From the NCBI GenBank assembly GCA_951812965.1, contig OX638341.1, forward strand, positions 1,098,438 to 1,162,437: 64,000 bases of DNA. Direction: 5' to 3'. The stretch comes from an uncultured Pseudohongiella sp. GTDB lineage: Bacteria > Pseudomonadota > Gammaproteobacteria > Pseudomonadales > Pseudohongiellaceae. The notes beneath the pieces were generated by a model. The model did no database searches and had not been told where the DNA came from. It saw nothing but the letters and a program-made list of their open reading frames with translations. The position numbers were made by a program, and so were the translations under genes. The number at the start of each line of letters is the position of its first letter. Positions within the stretch are counted from its first letter, which is position 1. This document shows positions 53,801 to 61,242 of the stretch, one piece after another.

Positions 53801-55299
53801 ATGTCGGGAATCGCCCCGCCATTTGTCAGCGCCACCAGGTTGGCGCCGCGCCGCGCCCGGATGCGTCCGTTAATGGCGTCTAGATGCAGCAATGCGCCAC
53901 GCCTGCCGCGCCGGGTCGTATAGCCTTCGGCAAGCATCCGTATTACGTCGTCGAACTGGCTCCGGTCGAGATTCCGGTATGGCCAGGCACGTCGCAGCAG
54001 GGCAAACAGTTCATCGAGTTCCCGCCCTTCTTCGCTCATGGCTGTTTCGGCGATGATTTGCTGCGCGAGGATATCGAGCGGCTTCTGCGGCGGATGAATG
54101 CGGTCGAGGTCTCCGTCCCGGATCGCGGCCAGCAGGGCCGCGGCTTCCACGAGGTCGTCCCGGCTCAGGGGGAACAGGATGCCTTTCGGCGTGCCGTCGA
54201 TGGAATGGCCGCTGCGGCCCACGCGCTGCAGAAAGGCTGCAACGCTCTTGGGCGAGGAAAATTGCACGACGAGGTCGACATGACCGATATCGATGCCCAG
54301 TTCCATCGACGCGGTGGCAACCAGTACTTTCAACTGACCGGATTTCAATTGCTGTTCGGCCGCGAAACGATGGTCGCGGCTCATGCTGCCATGATGCGCG
54401 CTGACCACACCTTCCCCGAGGCGTTCGCCGAGCGCGAGCGCCAGGCGTTCCGACAGACGGCGGGTGTTGACGAAAACCAGAGTCGAGTTATGCGCGAGGA
54501 TCGACTCGACCAACCGCTCATACAGCTCCTCCCAGACCTCGGCGCTCATCACGGCGGACAACGGTGAACCGGGAACTTCGACCGAAATCTCCATATTGCG
54601 CTGAAAGCCGGAGTCGATGATCTCGCAATCGGCCGTTGCTGCCGAGCCGGTTCCGGTCAGATAGCGCGCCACAGTCTCGACGGGTTTTTGCGTGGCGGAT
54701 AGCCCTATGCGCTGCAGCCGCCTGCCGCCGGCCTGGCTTACCAGGTCTTCGAGCCGCTCGATGGATAGCGCCAGATGCGAACCGCGCTTGTCGCCGAGCA
54801 TCGCGTGGATCTCATCGACGATAAGCGTGGTAACGGATGCCAGCATGGCGCGGCCGCTGGCGTTGGTGAGCAGCAAATACAGGGACTCGGGAGTCGTGAC
54901 CAGAATATGCGGCGGGTGTGTCGCCATCTTGCGGCGCTCGGCGGCGGGGGTATCGCCGGTGCGAACCGCCAGCCGAATTTCCGGTGCGGCGCCGCCGAGC
55001 AGTTCGGCAATGCCGGCCAGTGGAATCTGCAGGTTCCGGTGAATATCGTTGTTCAGCGCTTTCAGCGGAGACACATACAGAATCTGCACGCCCGAAGAGA
55101 GTTCATTGCCTTGACTGACGAGCCGGTCGAGTCCCGCATAAAACGCGGCCAGGGTCTTGCCGCTGCCGGTGGGCGCCGCGATCAGCGTGTGGCTGCCCCG
55201 CCGAATCGCGGCCCAGGCATCAGCCTGCGCCGGTGTCGGCGCCTTGAACTGCTGCTCGAACCAGCGCCGGCAAGCCGGATGAAATTCCTCAAGCGACAT
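50824..55299 (-). CDS. lhr: Lhr-family ATP-dependent helicase with in-frame repeat insertion
   Basis: A superfamily 2 helicase of 1,491 residues (E. coli Lhr has about 1,538). Walker A is at 41-49 (APTGSGKT), Walker B is DEIHAMLGDKRGSH, and motif VI is like AFLQRVGRSGHS. The Lhr core winged helix and beta-barrel follow, with a long C-terminal domain (about 900-1491). The ATG at 55299 starts MSLEEFHPACRRWFEQQF. About residues 1004-1012 (TGDACVAPT) are encoded by a palindromic element and stay in frame. The gene ends at TAG of another copy. Its role in DNA repair or replication is known only in outline. Confidence 0.94.
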   Translation of the reverse strand: MSLEEFHPACRRWFEQQFKAPTPAQADAWAAIRRGSHTLIAAPTGSGKTLAAFYAGLDRLVSQGNELSSGVQILYVSPLKALNNDIHRNLQIPLAGIAELLGGAAPEIRLAVRTGDTPAAERRKMATHPPHILVTTPESLYLLLTNASGRAMLASVTTLIVDEIHAMLGDKRGSHLALSIERLEDLVSQAGGRRLQRIGLSATQKPVETVARYLTGTGSAATADCEIIDSGFQRNMEISVEVPGSPLSAVMSAEVWEELYERLVESILAHNSTLVFVNTRRLSERLALALGERLGEGVVSAHHGSMSRDHRFAAEQQLKSGQLKVLVATASMELGIDIGHVDLVVQFSSPKSVAAFLQRVGRSGHSIDGTPKGILFPLSRDDLVEAAALLAAIRDGDLDRIHPPQKPLDILAQQIIAETAMSEEGRELDELFALLRRAWPYRNLDRSQFDDVIRMLAEGYTTRRGRRGALLHLDAINGRIRARRGANLVALTNGGAIPDMFDYQVVLDPQDVVVGTLNEDFALESLPGDVFTLGSHSWQMIRIDGLKVRVRDAHGARPTIPFWFGEGPGRSRELSETVSELRGRLSGLLEEGGAAAANVWLTGELGMVPAAASQLVDYLHAGMRSLGVMPTRDTIVMERFFDEVGDMHLVLHAPFGSRLNRAWGLALRKRFCRTFNFELQAAANEDTIVLSLGSVHSFPLDEVFRYLNSKTVREVVIQAMLDAPMFEVRWRWNATRSLAIQRNRNGQRVPPQWQRMDAEDLVAHVFPDQIACQENLTGKREIPDHPLVTQTVHDCLTEAMDIDGLIALLQDMEQDKLELVSRDLREPSPFAQEIINARPYAFLDDAPFEERRTNAIRNRSWLDPAEVEDFSLLDGEAIERVRTEAWPLVSNAEELHDALLTLGYMTEKEFDAGERFAGELREQGRICRAGGLWLATEMLPRFRALFPETAPDFSLPDFLREENWTTEDALRDILRGRLSGLGPVTADSLAGELASWIPAIEDRTGDACVAPTDGKTMEPGRITARSVDVALLALQTEGFAVQGHFSPSSRGGPVQWCERRLLQRIHRYTIDQHRKSIKPVSLETFTEFLFRRHGLRACEATESMPVLDGQLQLQECIRLLDGACAPAASWESGIYPARIGNYDPQWLDLLSISGRLAWGRYSLPAGRMRGGSPIKTTPITMATRRNLDIWQALASEQADSREPMEPGADARRVEQDLETHGASFFDQVQTRTGLLRTQLEQGLAELVSFGRVCSDSFVGLRALLLPEHRKSGGRRRRALTFGVEDAGRWSLLDTFVKPCLKPNLKPGRQPREPAPSGRRPQVWDALDEEQLQRLLEIYLDRWGVVCRSLVAREALAPPWRILLTALRKQELRGKLRGGRFIAGLQGEQFSRAETVDELRKFGREQRQNRHFVLSAADPLNLLHLLMPERSLPRLTRNRVLYRGGAPLAVLIAGEIGFLGEVADEDEWKLRQMIVSGAAPATQKLFPANKHS
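52265..52289 (-). repeat. Right-half palindrome inside lhr
   Basis: The minus strand carries cgggcgacgcatgcgtcg then cccctac. It is translated in the frame that avoids the TAG (ACG-GGC-GAC-GCA-TGC), giving TGDACVAPT. Confidence 0.85.
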
Positions 55300-55638
55300 C
55301 GAATCACTCGCCACAAATGACAAAGCCCAAAGTAGAGAACGCCAGCTTGTTTTGCAAGATGAGGGTGGTGACTTCAATGTGGGCGCTCTCCGAGGAGGGC
55401 CTCAGATCCGTGAGTGTTAGCGTTCAGATATATGAGAGAATGAAACGATGAGCCGTCGACGGAAGATTCAGTTGCATGTGGGGCAGTAGGGGCGAGGCAT
55501 GCCTCGCCCGCGAACGGCCCGGCATCGTGCAACACCCGCGGGCGACGCATGCGTCGCCCCTACCGATACCACACACTCCATTGACAAGAAGGCGCGTCGG
55601 CAACCTTTGTACGTTGAGAAAATCTAATCGGCATGCAC
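55300..55638. other. 339-bp intergenic region between lhr and the 2OG-oxygenase gene
   Basis: It has a composite palindromic element at 55486-55563. The rest holds no convincing gene or RNA. The lhr promoter must lie in 55300-55485; no strong box was seen. Confidence 0.6.
55486..55563 (+). repeat. Composite palindromic element, intact L-spacer-R
   Basis: A 78-bp copy, with the spacer segment gcatcgtgcaacacc conserved with the array units. Both palindromes are perfect. This is the best single reference copy in the window. Confidence 0.9.
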
Positions 55639-56349
55639 CTATCGGGCGTCGTGAAAAATTATTCCTAGCGTCCGGCGACGACCACTACGCAATTCACTAA
55701 CTCCATGACGAGTCTGTGCGCGATAGTATCCGCGCGAACCATTCCTGGGTCTCTCGCGGACGGGAATAATGACAGCACAACCTTGCATCGGTGCTAATAC
55801 TGAAGCTCGAGACTGCAATCGGGGGCGATTTTCGACAAGCACGAATTCTCCCCCGGTAAATTCTGACTCAGCGTCGCTAAGCATAACTACTACCTGGAGT
55901 GGGAAATACACATCCCCATAGAGATCCTGATGCAAACAATTGTAGTCATGAGCCTCGTAGCTGAGTAGTAGAGGCGTTGGTCTGCATTGCAGGTTTTGAT
56001 GACACTGTTCAATGAAAGTGTCGTGAAGGTTTGGCCAACGTATATCCGTTCCCAGTTTTTTGGCCCATTGATTTGCTACTTTAGAAAGGGGTGGATACAA
56101 GGATTCCCTTAATTTTTGCACGATACCAGGCAATGGATACGAGAAATATTTGTACTGGCCAGAGCCAAAATTGTAGCGAGACATATCAATAGTGCTACGA
56201 AACGATTCGGGTGAATCATCGTACAAACCAGTGAGTGAATCACATTCAACTGAAGAAAGTAATTTACCTGTTTGCGCATATCCGTCCCGGTCTAAATTTT
56301 CCGTTAGATTGTTCCAATCCAATGCAGTAACTCTCTCGTGGATGTTCAT
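55639..56349 (-). CDS. 2-oxoglutarate-Fe(II) oxygenase linked to Ada
   Basis: A 236-residue non-haem iron dioxygenase: HxD motif His140/Asp142 (NCLHQDLYGD), distal His215 (RAQTRHGVSEL) and a likely 2OG-binding Arg shortly after (RSGRRRTLGI). It starts 4 bases inside the ada stop (ATGA at 56346-56349), so it is coupled to ada and likely induced in the adaptive response. A similar gene follows ada in other bacteria. Oxidative repair of alkylated bases (as AlkB does) is an attractive guess; the fold differs from AlkB by sequence. The region is AT-richer than its surroundings, suggesting transfer. Confidence 0.8.
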   Translation of the reverse strand: MNIHERVTALDWNNLTENLDRDGYAQTGKLLSSVECDSLTGLYDDSPESFRSTIDMSRYNFGSGQYKYFSYPLPGIVQKLRESLYPPLSKVANQWAKKLGTDIRWPNLHDTFIEQCHQNLQCRPTPLLLSYEAHDYNCLHQDLYGDVYFPLQVVVMLSDAESEFTGGEFVLVENRPRLQSRASVLAPMQGCAVIIPVRERPRNGSRGYYRAQTRHGVSELRSGRRRTLGIIFHDAR

Positions 56350-57443
56350 TTCGTTGCCCTGTTCGCGCGTTCGCCATCGAGCAGGACTCGTTTTCGATCC
56401 AGACCCCAGCGATATCCGCCAAGATCGCCGTTCCCACGCAAGACTCTATGGCAAGGAATCAACACTCCGATTCGGTTGGCGCCGCAAGCAGATGCTACAG
56501 CGCGGAATGCTTTCGGTTCGTCGATTTCTTTTGCCAACTCTCCGTAACTGAGGACATCTCCTTCCTTTACGCTAAGCAAGAACCGCCATACCTTCAATTG
56601 GAAAGCGGTTCCTCGAAGATCAAGCGGCAGGTCCGGGCGCGGTGCGTGACTTCCTACGTGTTCGTCCAGCGCCTGTATCCATCGATCTAAATCCGGTCCT
56701 GCAGTGCAGGTCGATTCACTGAATTTTGCTTTCGGAAATTCTGCTTTCATTTGCCCCAGTAACTCTTCAAGGCTCTCTCCAAATTGTGCAAAACAAACGC
56801 CGCGCTGAGTTGCCGCCATCAGAAGTGGTCCAAGCGTAGAATCACAAAAGGCATAAAAAATCTGCTCTTTTGTACCACCTTCTCGATAAGCTGCCGGAGT
56901 CATACCCATGGTTCGGGAAACTTCGCCGTATACGCGGCTGGGTGAACTGTAACCGGAAGAATAGATAGCTTCTGTGACGGTCTCTCCCTTTTTAAGTGCG
57001 TTTTTGTATCGTTCGAGACGGCTGGCGTCCTGGTATTCTTTTGGAGTTACTCCGAATGCTGATTTAAATGCTTTTTGAAGTCTGGAAGGGGAAAGATTCG
57101 CCATTTTCGACAAATCAGCCAAGGTCAAACGATCGTCAGCGTGCGTTTCAATATGTCGAGCGACCTCGACCATTCTTTCCAATTCTCGCTCCAGGCATTC
57201 AGGTCGGCACCTTTTACATGCACGGAAATCGGCGTTAATTGCAGACTCCAAATCCAGAAAAATGCGGATATTCTCCGGTTTGGCTGGTCGTGATGAGCAA
57301 GACGGTTTGCAAAAAACCCCCGTGGTGACGACCCCATAGAAAAATGCCCCGTCATACGAGCCGTCGCGACTGGATATCGCTTCAAGCATTTCATCGCTTG
57401 ACGGAACTCTATGGCGGCACTGCCTGTTTGATTGTGGATTCAT
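56346..57443 (-). CDS. ada: Ada: methylphosphotriester/O6-methylguanine transferase and activator
   Basis: A 365-residue bifunctional alkylation sensor and repair protein. The N-terminal zinc-binding AdaA domain has Cys45, Cys49, Cys76 and Cys79 (FCKPSC, CKRC; the spacing matches E. coli C38/C42/C69/C72). An AraC-type HTH (about 90-180) and the methyltransferase domain with Cys331 (IPCHRVLRG) follow. All acceptor Cys are intact. Lower GC than most of the window. It lies upstream of, and overlaps, a 2OG-oxygenase gene, forming an inducible unit. Confidence 0.95.
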   Translation of the reverse strand: MNPQSNRQCRHRVPSSDEMLEAISSRDGSYDGAFFYGVVTTGVFCKPSCSSRPAKPENIRIFLDLESAINADFRACKRCRPECLERELERMVEVARHIETHADDRLTLADLSKMANLSPSRLQKAFKSAFGVTPKEYQDASRLERYKNALKKGETVTEAIYSSGYSSPSRVYGEVSRTMGMTPAAYREGGTKEQIFYAFCDSTLGPLLMAATQRGVCFAQFGESLEELLGQMKAEFPKAKFSESTCTAGPDLDRWIQALDEHVGSHAPRPDLPLDLRGTAFQLKVWRFLLSVKEGDVLSYGELAKEIDEPKAFRAVASACGANRIGVLIPCHRVLRGNGDLGGYRWGLDRKRVLLDGERANRATK

Positions 57444-57614
57444 GATTTTTCTGCCTTCAGTTGGTCAATGACTCAATTAGGCTATAGTGAGACCGAAACG
57501 CCTATCCGAAAACGGGCGTCTAATTTTACATTTCCATTCGGGCCTGTTGACAAGCAGGCGGCCGGACGGCAACCTTTGCGCGTTGTGTGAAACTGATCGG
57601 CAAGGAAGTGGAAT

Positions 57615-58307
57615 ATGAACGAACCGGCGCCTGTTGCCAGCTTTTCCGAACGTGTTTCCGGTTGGCTGGGCAATGTGTGGAGAGACAACCGCAACTTTCT
57701 GTTGCTGCTTTGCGCGATTGTGTTTTTCAAGAGCGCGATTGCCGATCTCAGCTCCATTTCCGGCGCTTCCATGTTGCCGACCCTCGTGGACGGCGACAAG
57801 GTCTGGGTCAACAAGCTCGCCTATGACGTGAAAGTTCCTTTCACCGATGTCACCCTGGCCAGATTGTCCGATCCAACCCGCGGCGATATCGTCATCATCG
57901 ACAGCGTTCAGGCGCGCAAGCGGCTTGTAAAGCGCATCGTAGGCGTACCCGGAGACCAGGTCGAGATTCAGAACAACGCGCTAATCATCAATGGCACACC
58001 GGTCGACTACGAGGTGCTGTCGCGGGAAAGCGGCGAGATGATCATCGAAGAGGCTTTGCCCGGACGCAATCATCAGGTCCGACTGACGCAATTTCGGAGT
58101 TCGAACCGCAGCTATGGGCCTGTGATAGTTCCCGAGGATCGCTATTTCGTGCTCGGCGACAATCGCAACAGCAGCGCCGACAGCAGGGTTTACAGTTTCA
58201 TACCCCGCGAGGAGCTCATGGGCCGCTCGCGCTCGGTCATTTTTTCGCTCGATAGCGACAACTATTTTCTGCCCCGCGGTAGCCGGTTCATGGCCGGGCT
58301 GGAGTAA
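57615..58307 (+). CDS. lepB: Signal peptidase I
   Basis: Inner-membrane serine protease that removes Sec and Tat signal peptides; 230 residues. A TM segment lies at about 28-45, then catalytic Ser52 (SISGASMLPTL) and general-base Lys106 (RLVKRIVGVPGD); box E (VLGDNRNSSADSR) is intact. ATG 57615 follows GGAAGTGG. It is shorter than E. coli LepB (324) but of the size usual for other gammaproteobacteria. A single TM is expected. Confidence 0.93.
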   Translation: MNEPAPVASFSERVSGWLGNVWRDNRNFLLLLCAIVFFKSAIADLSSISGASMLPTLVDGDKVWVNKLAYDVKVPFTDVTLARLSDPTRGDIVIIDSVQARKRLVKRIVGVPGDQVEIQNNALIINGTPVDYEVLSRESGEMIIEEALPGRNHQVRLTQFRSSNRSYGPVIVPEDRYFVLGDNRNSSADSRVYSFIPREELMGRSRSVIFSLDSDNYFLPRGSRFMAGLE

Positions 58308-58350
58308 CAGGACGGGAGTCTTTTCCTGGTGTAAGATTCGTGCAGTAATG

Positions 58351-58375
58351 CGGGCGACGCATGCGTCGCCCCTAC
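58351..58375 (+). repeat. Right-half palindrome between lepB and the redoxin gene
   Basis: cgggcgacgcatgcgtcg then cccctac, a perfect R half without a left partner; it lies 59 bp upstream of the redoxin ATG. Confidence 0.85.
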
Positions 58376-58433
58376 AGTGTGGCGGGCATTGTCCAAACGA
58401 AGCTTGTCTCACCTGAAACAATGGGGATCGGAT

Positions 58434-59003
58434 ATGCATTCGCGATTTCGAATATCACTGGCCGCAACGATGTTGGCCCTGTTCCTTTCCGGAAGCGCTT
58501 TCGCCCAGGACTTTGTCTGGGCGCCGGACCTTCCGACAGGCGCGGCGCTACCGCCGATTTCGGCCGAAGACCAGAACGGCGAAGTTCGCACGTTCGATGA
58601 TCTCGTGGGTGGCAACGGCATGCTTTTCATGCTCAGCCGCTCCTTCGACTGGTGACCCTACTGTAAATCTCAGCTCGTGCAGCTGACAGAGATTGCGGAA
58701 CAGTTCGAGGAAATGGGTTTGTCGGTGGTAGCGATGACCTACGATTCGGTGGAAATGCTGAAGATCGTCGAGGAAGATCAGGGAATAAATTTCGCGTTGC
58801 TGCATGACGAGGACGTTACCCACGTCAACGCCCTGGGCATCAGGAACATGGATTATGAGCCTGGCCATCGCGCCTACGGGATCCCGTATCCGGGCATATT
58901 CCTGGTCGATCCGGATGGCGTGATCCGGGCGAAGTTCGCCGAAGAAGATTATCGCGACCGCCCGGATTTTGAATTTGTCCTGGAAGCCGCGGCCAGCCTC
59001 TAA
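58434..59003 (+). CDS. Candidate selenoprotein: exported redoxin with UxxC motif
   Basis: An AhpC/TSA-redoxin-like thioredoxin-fold protein of 189 residues if the TGA at 58653-58655 (codon 74) is read as selenocysteine. A signal peptide ends at about Ala24 (FLSGSAFAQ). The motif reads FDW-TGA-PYCKSQLVQLTE, so UGA occupies the first Cys of a W-C-x-x-C motif; the second Cys is Cys77. Downstream, the frame continues with typical features: LSVVAMTYDS, FALLHDED, YGIPYPGIFLVDPDGVI (cis-Pro) and a normal end. The frame is the same on both sides and both halves belong to one fold, so a frameshift is excluded. A hairpin follows the UGA. Alternatively it is a nonsense mutation or a sequencing error. 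SelA/B/C/D were not seen in the window. Confidence 0.75.
58653..58689 (+). promoter_or_regulatory. Candidate bacterial SECIS hairpin after the in-frame UGA
   Basis: CAGCT (58671-58675) pairs with AGCTG (58681-58685) around the loop CGTGC, and CTGT (58661-58664) can pair with ACAG (58686-58689) across a bulge. The loop starts 21 nt after the UGA and has G as its second base; the family rule is a G in the first two loop positions, 16-37 nt downstream. The fit is by eye and no energy was computed. Confidence 0.6.
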
Positions 59004-59012
59004 AGGCAACGC

Positions 59013-61220
59013 ATGCGGGCGGCATTGCTATTCGCCGTTGCGACTGCGACCGGCGCGGATGCGGCTGCTCAAGGCCCGTCCACGATTGAAATTCCGCGAA
59101 CCCCCGCGGCGCCCGTAATCGACGGGCGCGTCGATCCGGCTGAATGGGCCGGGGCCGCTCGCGTCGAGGTCGATATCGAGTACCAGCCCGCGGACAATCG
59201 GCCGGCGGACGTACGCGCGGAAGCGCTGATCATGGAAGACGGCGAAACGCTGTTTGTCGCTTTTCTTGCCGAAGACCCCGACACCAGCAGCATCCGCGCC
59301 TATTTCAAGGACCGCGACGCCATTGTCGTGGACGATTGGATGTCGGTGGTGCTCGATACCTTCAACGACGAGCGCCGCGCCTACGCCTTTACTGTCAATC
59401 CTCTCGGCGTACAGGCAGATGCCATTTTCGACGACGTAAACGGGCGGCTGGACGATTCCTGGAACGGGATCTGGGACAGCGCAGGCCGAATCATCGAAAG
59501 CGGCTACAGCGTGGAACTGGCGATCCCGTTCAAGCAATTGCGCTTCAGCGACACCGAATCCGTGCAGACCTGGGGCGTGGATTTTGTCCGTCAGTATCCA
59601 CGGGACCAGGTGACCCTGATCTCCAGCAATCCGCGGAACCGCGATATCTCCTGTTATTTGTGCCAGATAGCCAAAGCTGACGGTTTTCACAATCTCGAAC
59701 GCGGCCGTAACCTGGAAATCATCCCGACGGTCACGGCAAGCGCGAGCAAAGACCGTCCTTCAGGCCAGGGCGATTGGCTGGGCGCGGACGAATCGGAAGG
59801 CGGTCTCGACGTGCGTTGGGGCATTACCCCGGACATGTATCTGAATGCGACGCTGAACCCGGATTTTTCCCAGGTCGAGGCAGACAGTCCGCAACTGGAC
59901 GTCAACAATACTTTCGCGCTGTTCTTTCCCGAGCGCCGGACGTTTTTCCTCGACGGTTCCGATTACTTCGAGACCCGGCAGAATCTGGTGCATACCCGCA
60001 CCATCGCCGAACCTGAATATGGCGCCAAGCTGACGGGTAAAAGCGGTGCGCATACCTTCGGTCTGCTGGCGGCAAACGATCGCAGCACAAGTTTCGTCAT
60101 TCCCGGCAGCCTGCGTTCGAGCACCGCCTCGCTGGGCGATTCTCCCAGCGATGTCGCCATCGGCCGCTACCGCGCGGACATCCTTGGCAATTCCACCGTC
60201 GGAGCGCTCGTTACCGACCGGCAAGGGAGTGGATATCGGAATACCGTCATGAGTCTGGACACCATGTTGCGTCCGACGGATCAGGACACGATCGCCATTC
60301 AGGCCATGCGCTCCCGTTCAAGCTATCCCGGGCAGATTCAGCGCGACTTCGGTCAGCAGGCGGACATTGCCGGCGATAATCTGTTTGTGGAGTACAGTCA
60401 CGCCGACCGCCGCTGGGACTGGCGCGTGGGATATTTTGATGTGGGGGAGGATTTCCGCGCTGACCTCGGCTTCATCAATCGGGTCGATTACAAGCATGTC
60501 GTCACTACCGTCGGACATACCTGGCGCTGGGACGGCGAAGGCTTCTTCAGCCGTATCCGCTTCGCCGCCGACTGGGACCGCACCGAAGATCAGTCCGGAC
60601 TCAAACTGGAAGAGGAAACGGAATTCTTCCTCAACATGAACGGGCCGATGCAGTCCTTTCTCAATGGACTGTTCGGTGGCAGCAAGTCCTGGTGGAACGG
60701 CCAGTACTTCGACGAACAGTTCAATCAGGTTCAGGTCGGTTTCAGTCCGTCGATGGACCTTACCCTGGGCATGCGTATCCGGATCGAAGACGTGGTGGAT
60801 TTCGCGAATACGCGTCTGGGCAGATCAAATCGGTTCGGACCGCAAATGCGCTATCAATGGGGACGACACCTGCAACTCGACCTGGAACACACGATCCAGC
60901 AATTCGACGTCGATGGTGGACGCCTGTTCACAGCTCGGCTCACCGACTTGCGCAGCATCTGGCAGTTCGACGCCCGCAGCGCTCTGCGTTTCACCTTGCA
61001 GCACTCGGATACCGAACGCGATCGATCGCTGTACACGTTCCCGGTGCAGCATCTCCACCGCGAGTTGACCACGCAATTGCTTTACAGCTTCAAACTGAAC
61101 GCCGCGACGCGTTTTTTCATCGGCTATTCCGACGCGGGCTTCCGCGACGACCGCTACCAATCCCTTGTTGAAACCAACCGCACCTGGTTCGCCAAGTTCA
61201 GCTACGCCTGGCTGCCCTGA
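59013..61220 (+). CDS. DUF5916 protein with N-terminal CBM9-like domain
   Basis: A 735-residue exported protein: signal at residues 1-19 (AALLFAVATATGADAAAQ), a carbohydrate-binding module 9-like domain (about 25-225; PVIDGRVDPAEWAGA, FKDRDAIVVDDWMSVVLDTFND), then the DUF5916 domain, likely an outer-membrane barrel (repeated aromatic strands, ending in FAKFSYAWLP with the terminal aromatic typical of barrels). Found in xanthomonads and marine gammaproteobacteria, function unknown. It begins 9 bases after the redoxin stop and may be cotranscribed. Confidence 0.85.
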   Translation: MRAALLFAVATATGADAAAQGPSTIEIPRTPAAPVIDGRVDPAEWAGAARVEVDIEYQPADNRPADVRAEALIMEDGETLFVAFLAEDPDTSSIRAYFKDRDAIVVDDWMSVVLDTFNDERRAYAFTVNPLGVQADAIFDDVNGRLDDSWNGIWDSAGRIIESGYSVELAIPFKQLRFSDTESVQTWGVDFVRQYPRDQVTLISSNPRNRDISCYLCQIAKADGFHNLERGRNLEIIPTVTASASKDRPSGQGDWLGADESEGGLDVRWGITPDMYLNATLNPDFSQVEADSPQLDVNNTFALFFPERRTFFLDGSDYFETRQNLVHTRTIAEPEYGAKLTGKSGAHTFGLLAANDRSTSFVIPGSLRSSTASLGDSPSDVAIGRYRADILGNSTVGALVTDRQGSGYRNTVMSLDTMLRPTDQDTIAIQAMRSRSSYPGQIQRDFGQQADIAGDNLFVEYSHADRRWDWRVGYFDVGEDFRADLGFINRVDYKHVVTTVGHTWRWDGEGFFSRIRFAADWDRTEDQSGLKLEEETEFFLNMNGPMQSFLNGLFGGSKSWWNGQYFDEQFNQVQVGFSPSMDLTLGMRIRIEDVVDFANTRLGRSNRFGPQMRYQWGRHLQLDLEHTIQQFDVDGGRLFTARLTDLRSIWQFDARSALRFTLQHSDTERDRSLYTFPVQHLHRELTTQLLYSFKLNAATRFFIGYSDAGFRDDRYQSLVETNRTWFAKFSYAWLP

Positions 61221-61242
61221 ATCACGGGCGGCCGCTTCGGTC

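Noticed and set aside
51304..53883. 859-residue open frame on the plus strand
   Set aside because: It is a shadow of lhr on the opposite strand, with no motif, and its composition is typical of antisense in high-GC DNA.
58653..58655. Simple frameshift or two separate genes at the redoxin
   Set aside because: The two halves lie in the same frame and form one fold with the stop exactly at the catalytic Cys. Only recoding, a nonsense mutation or an error remain.
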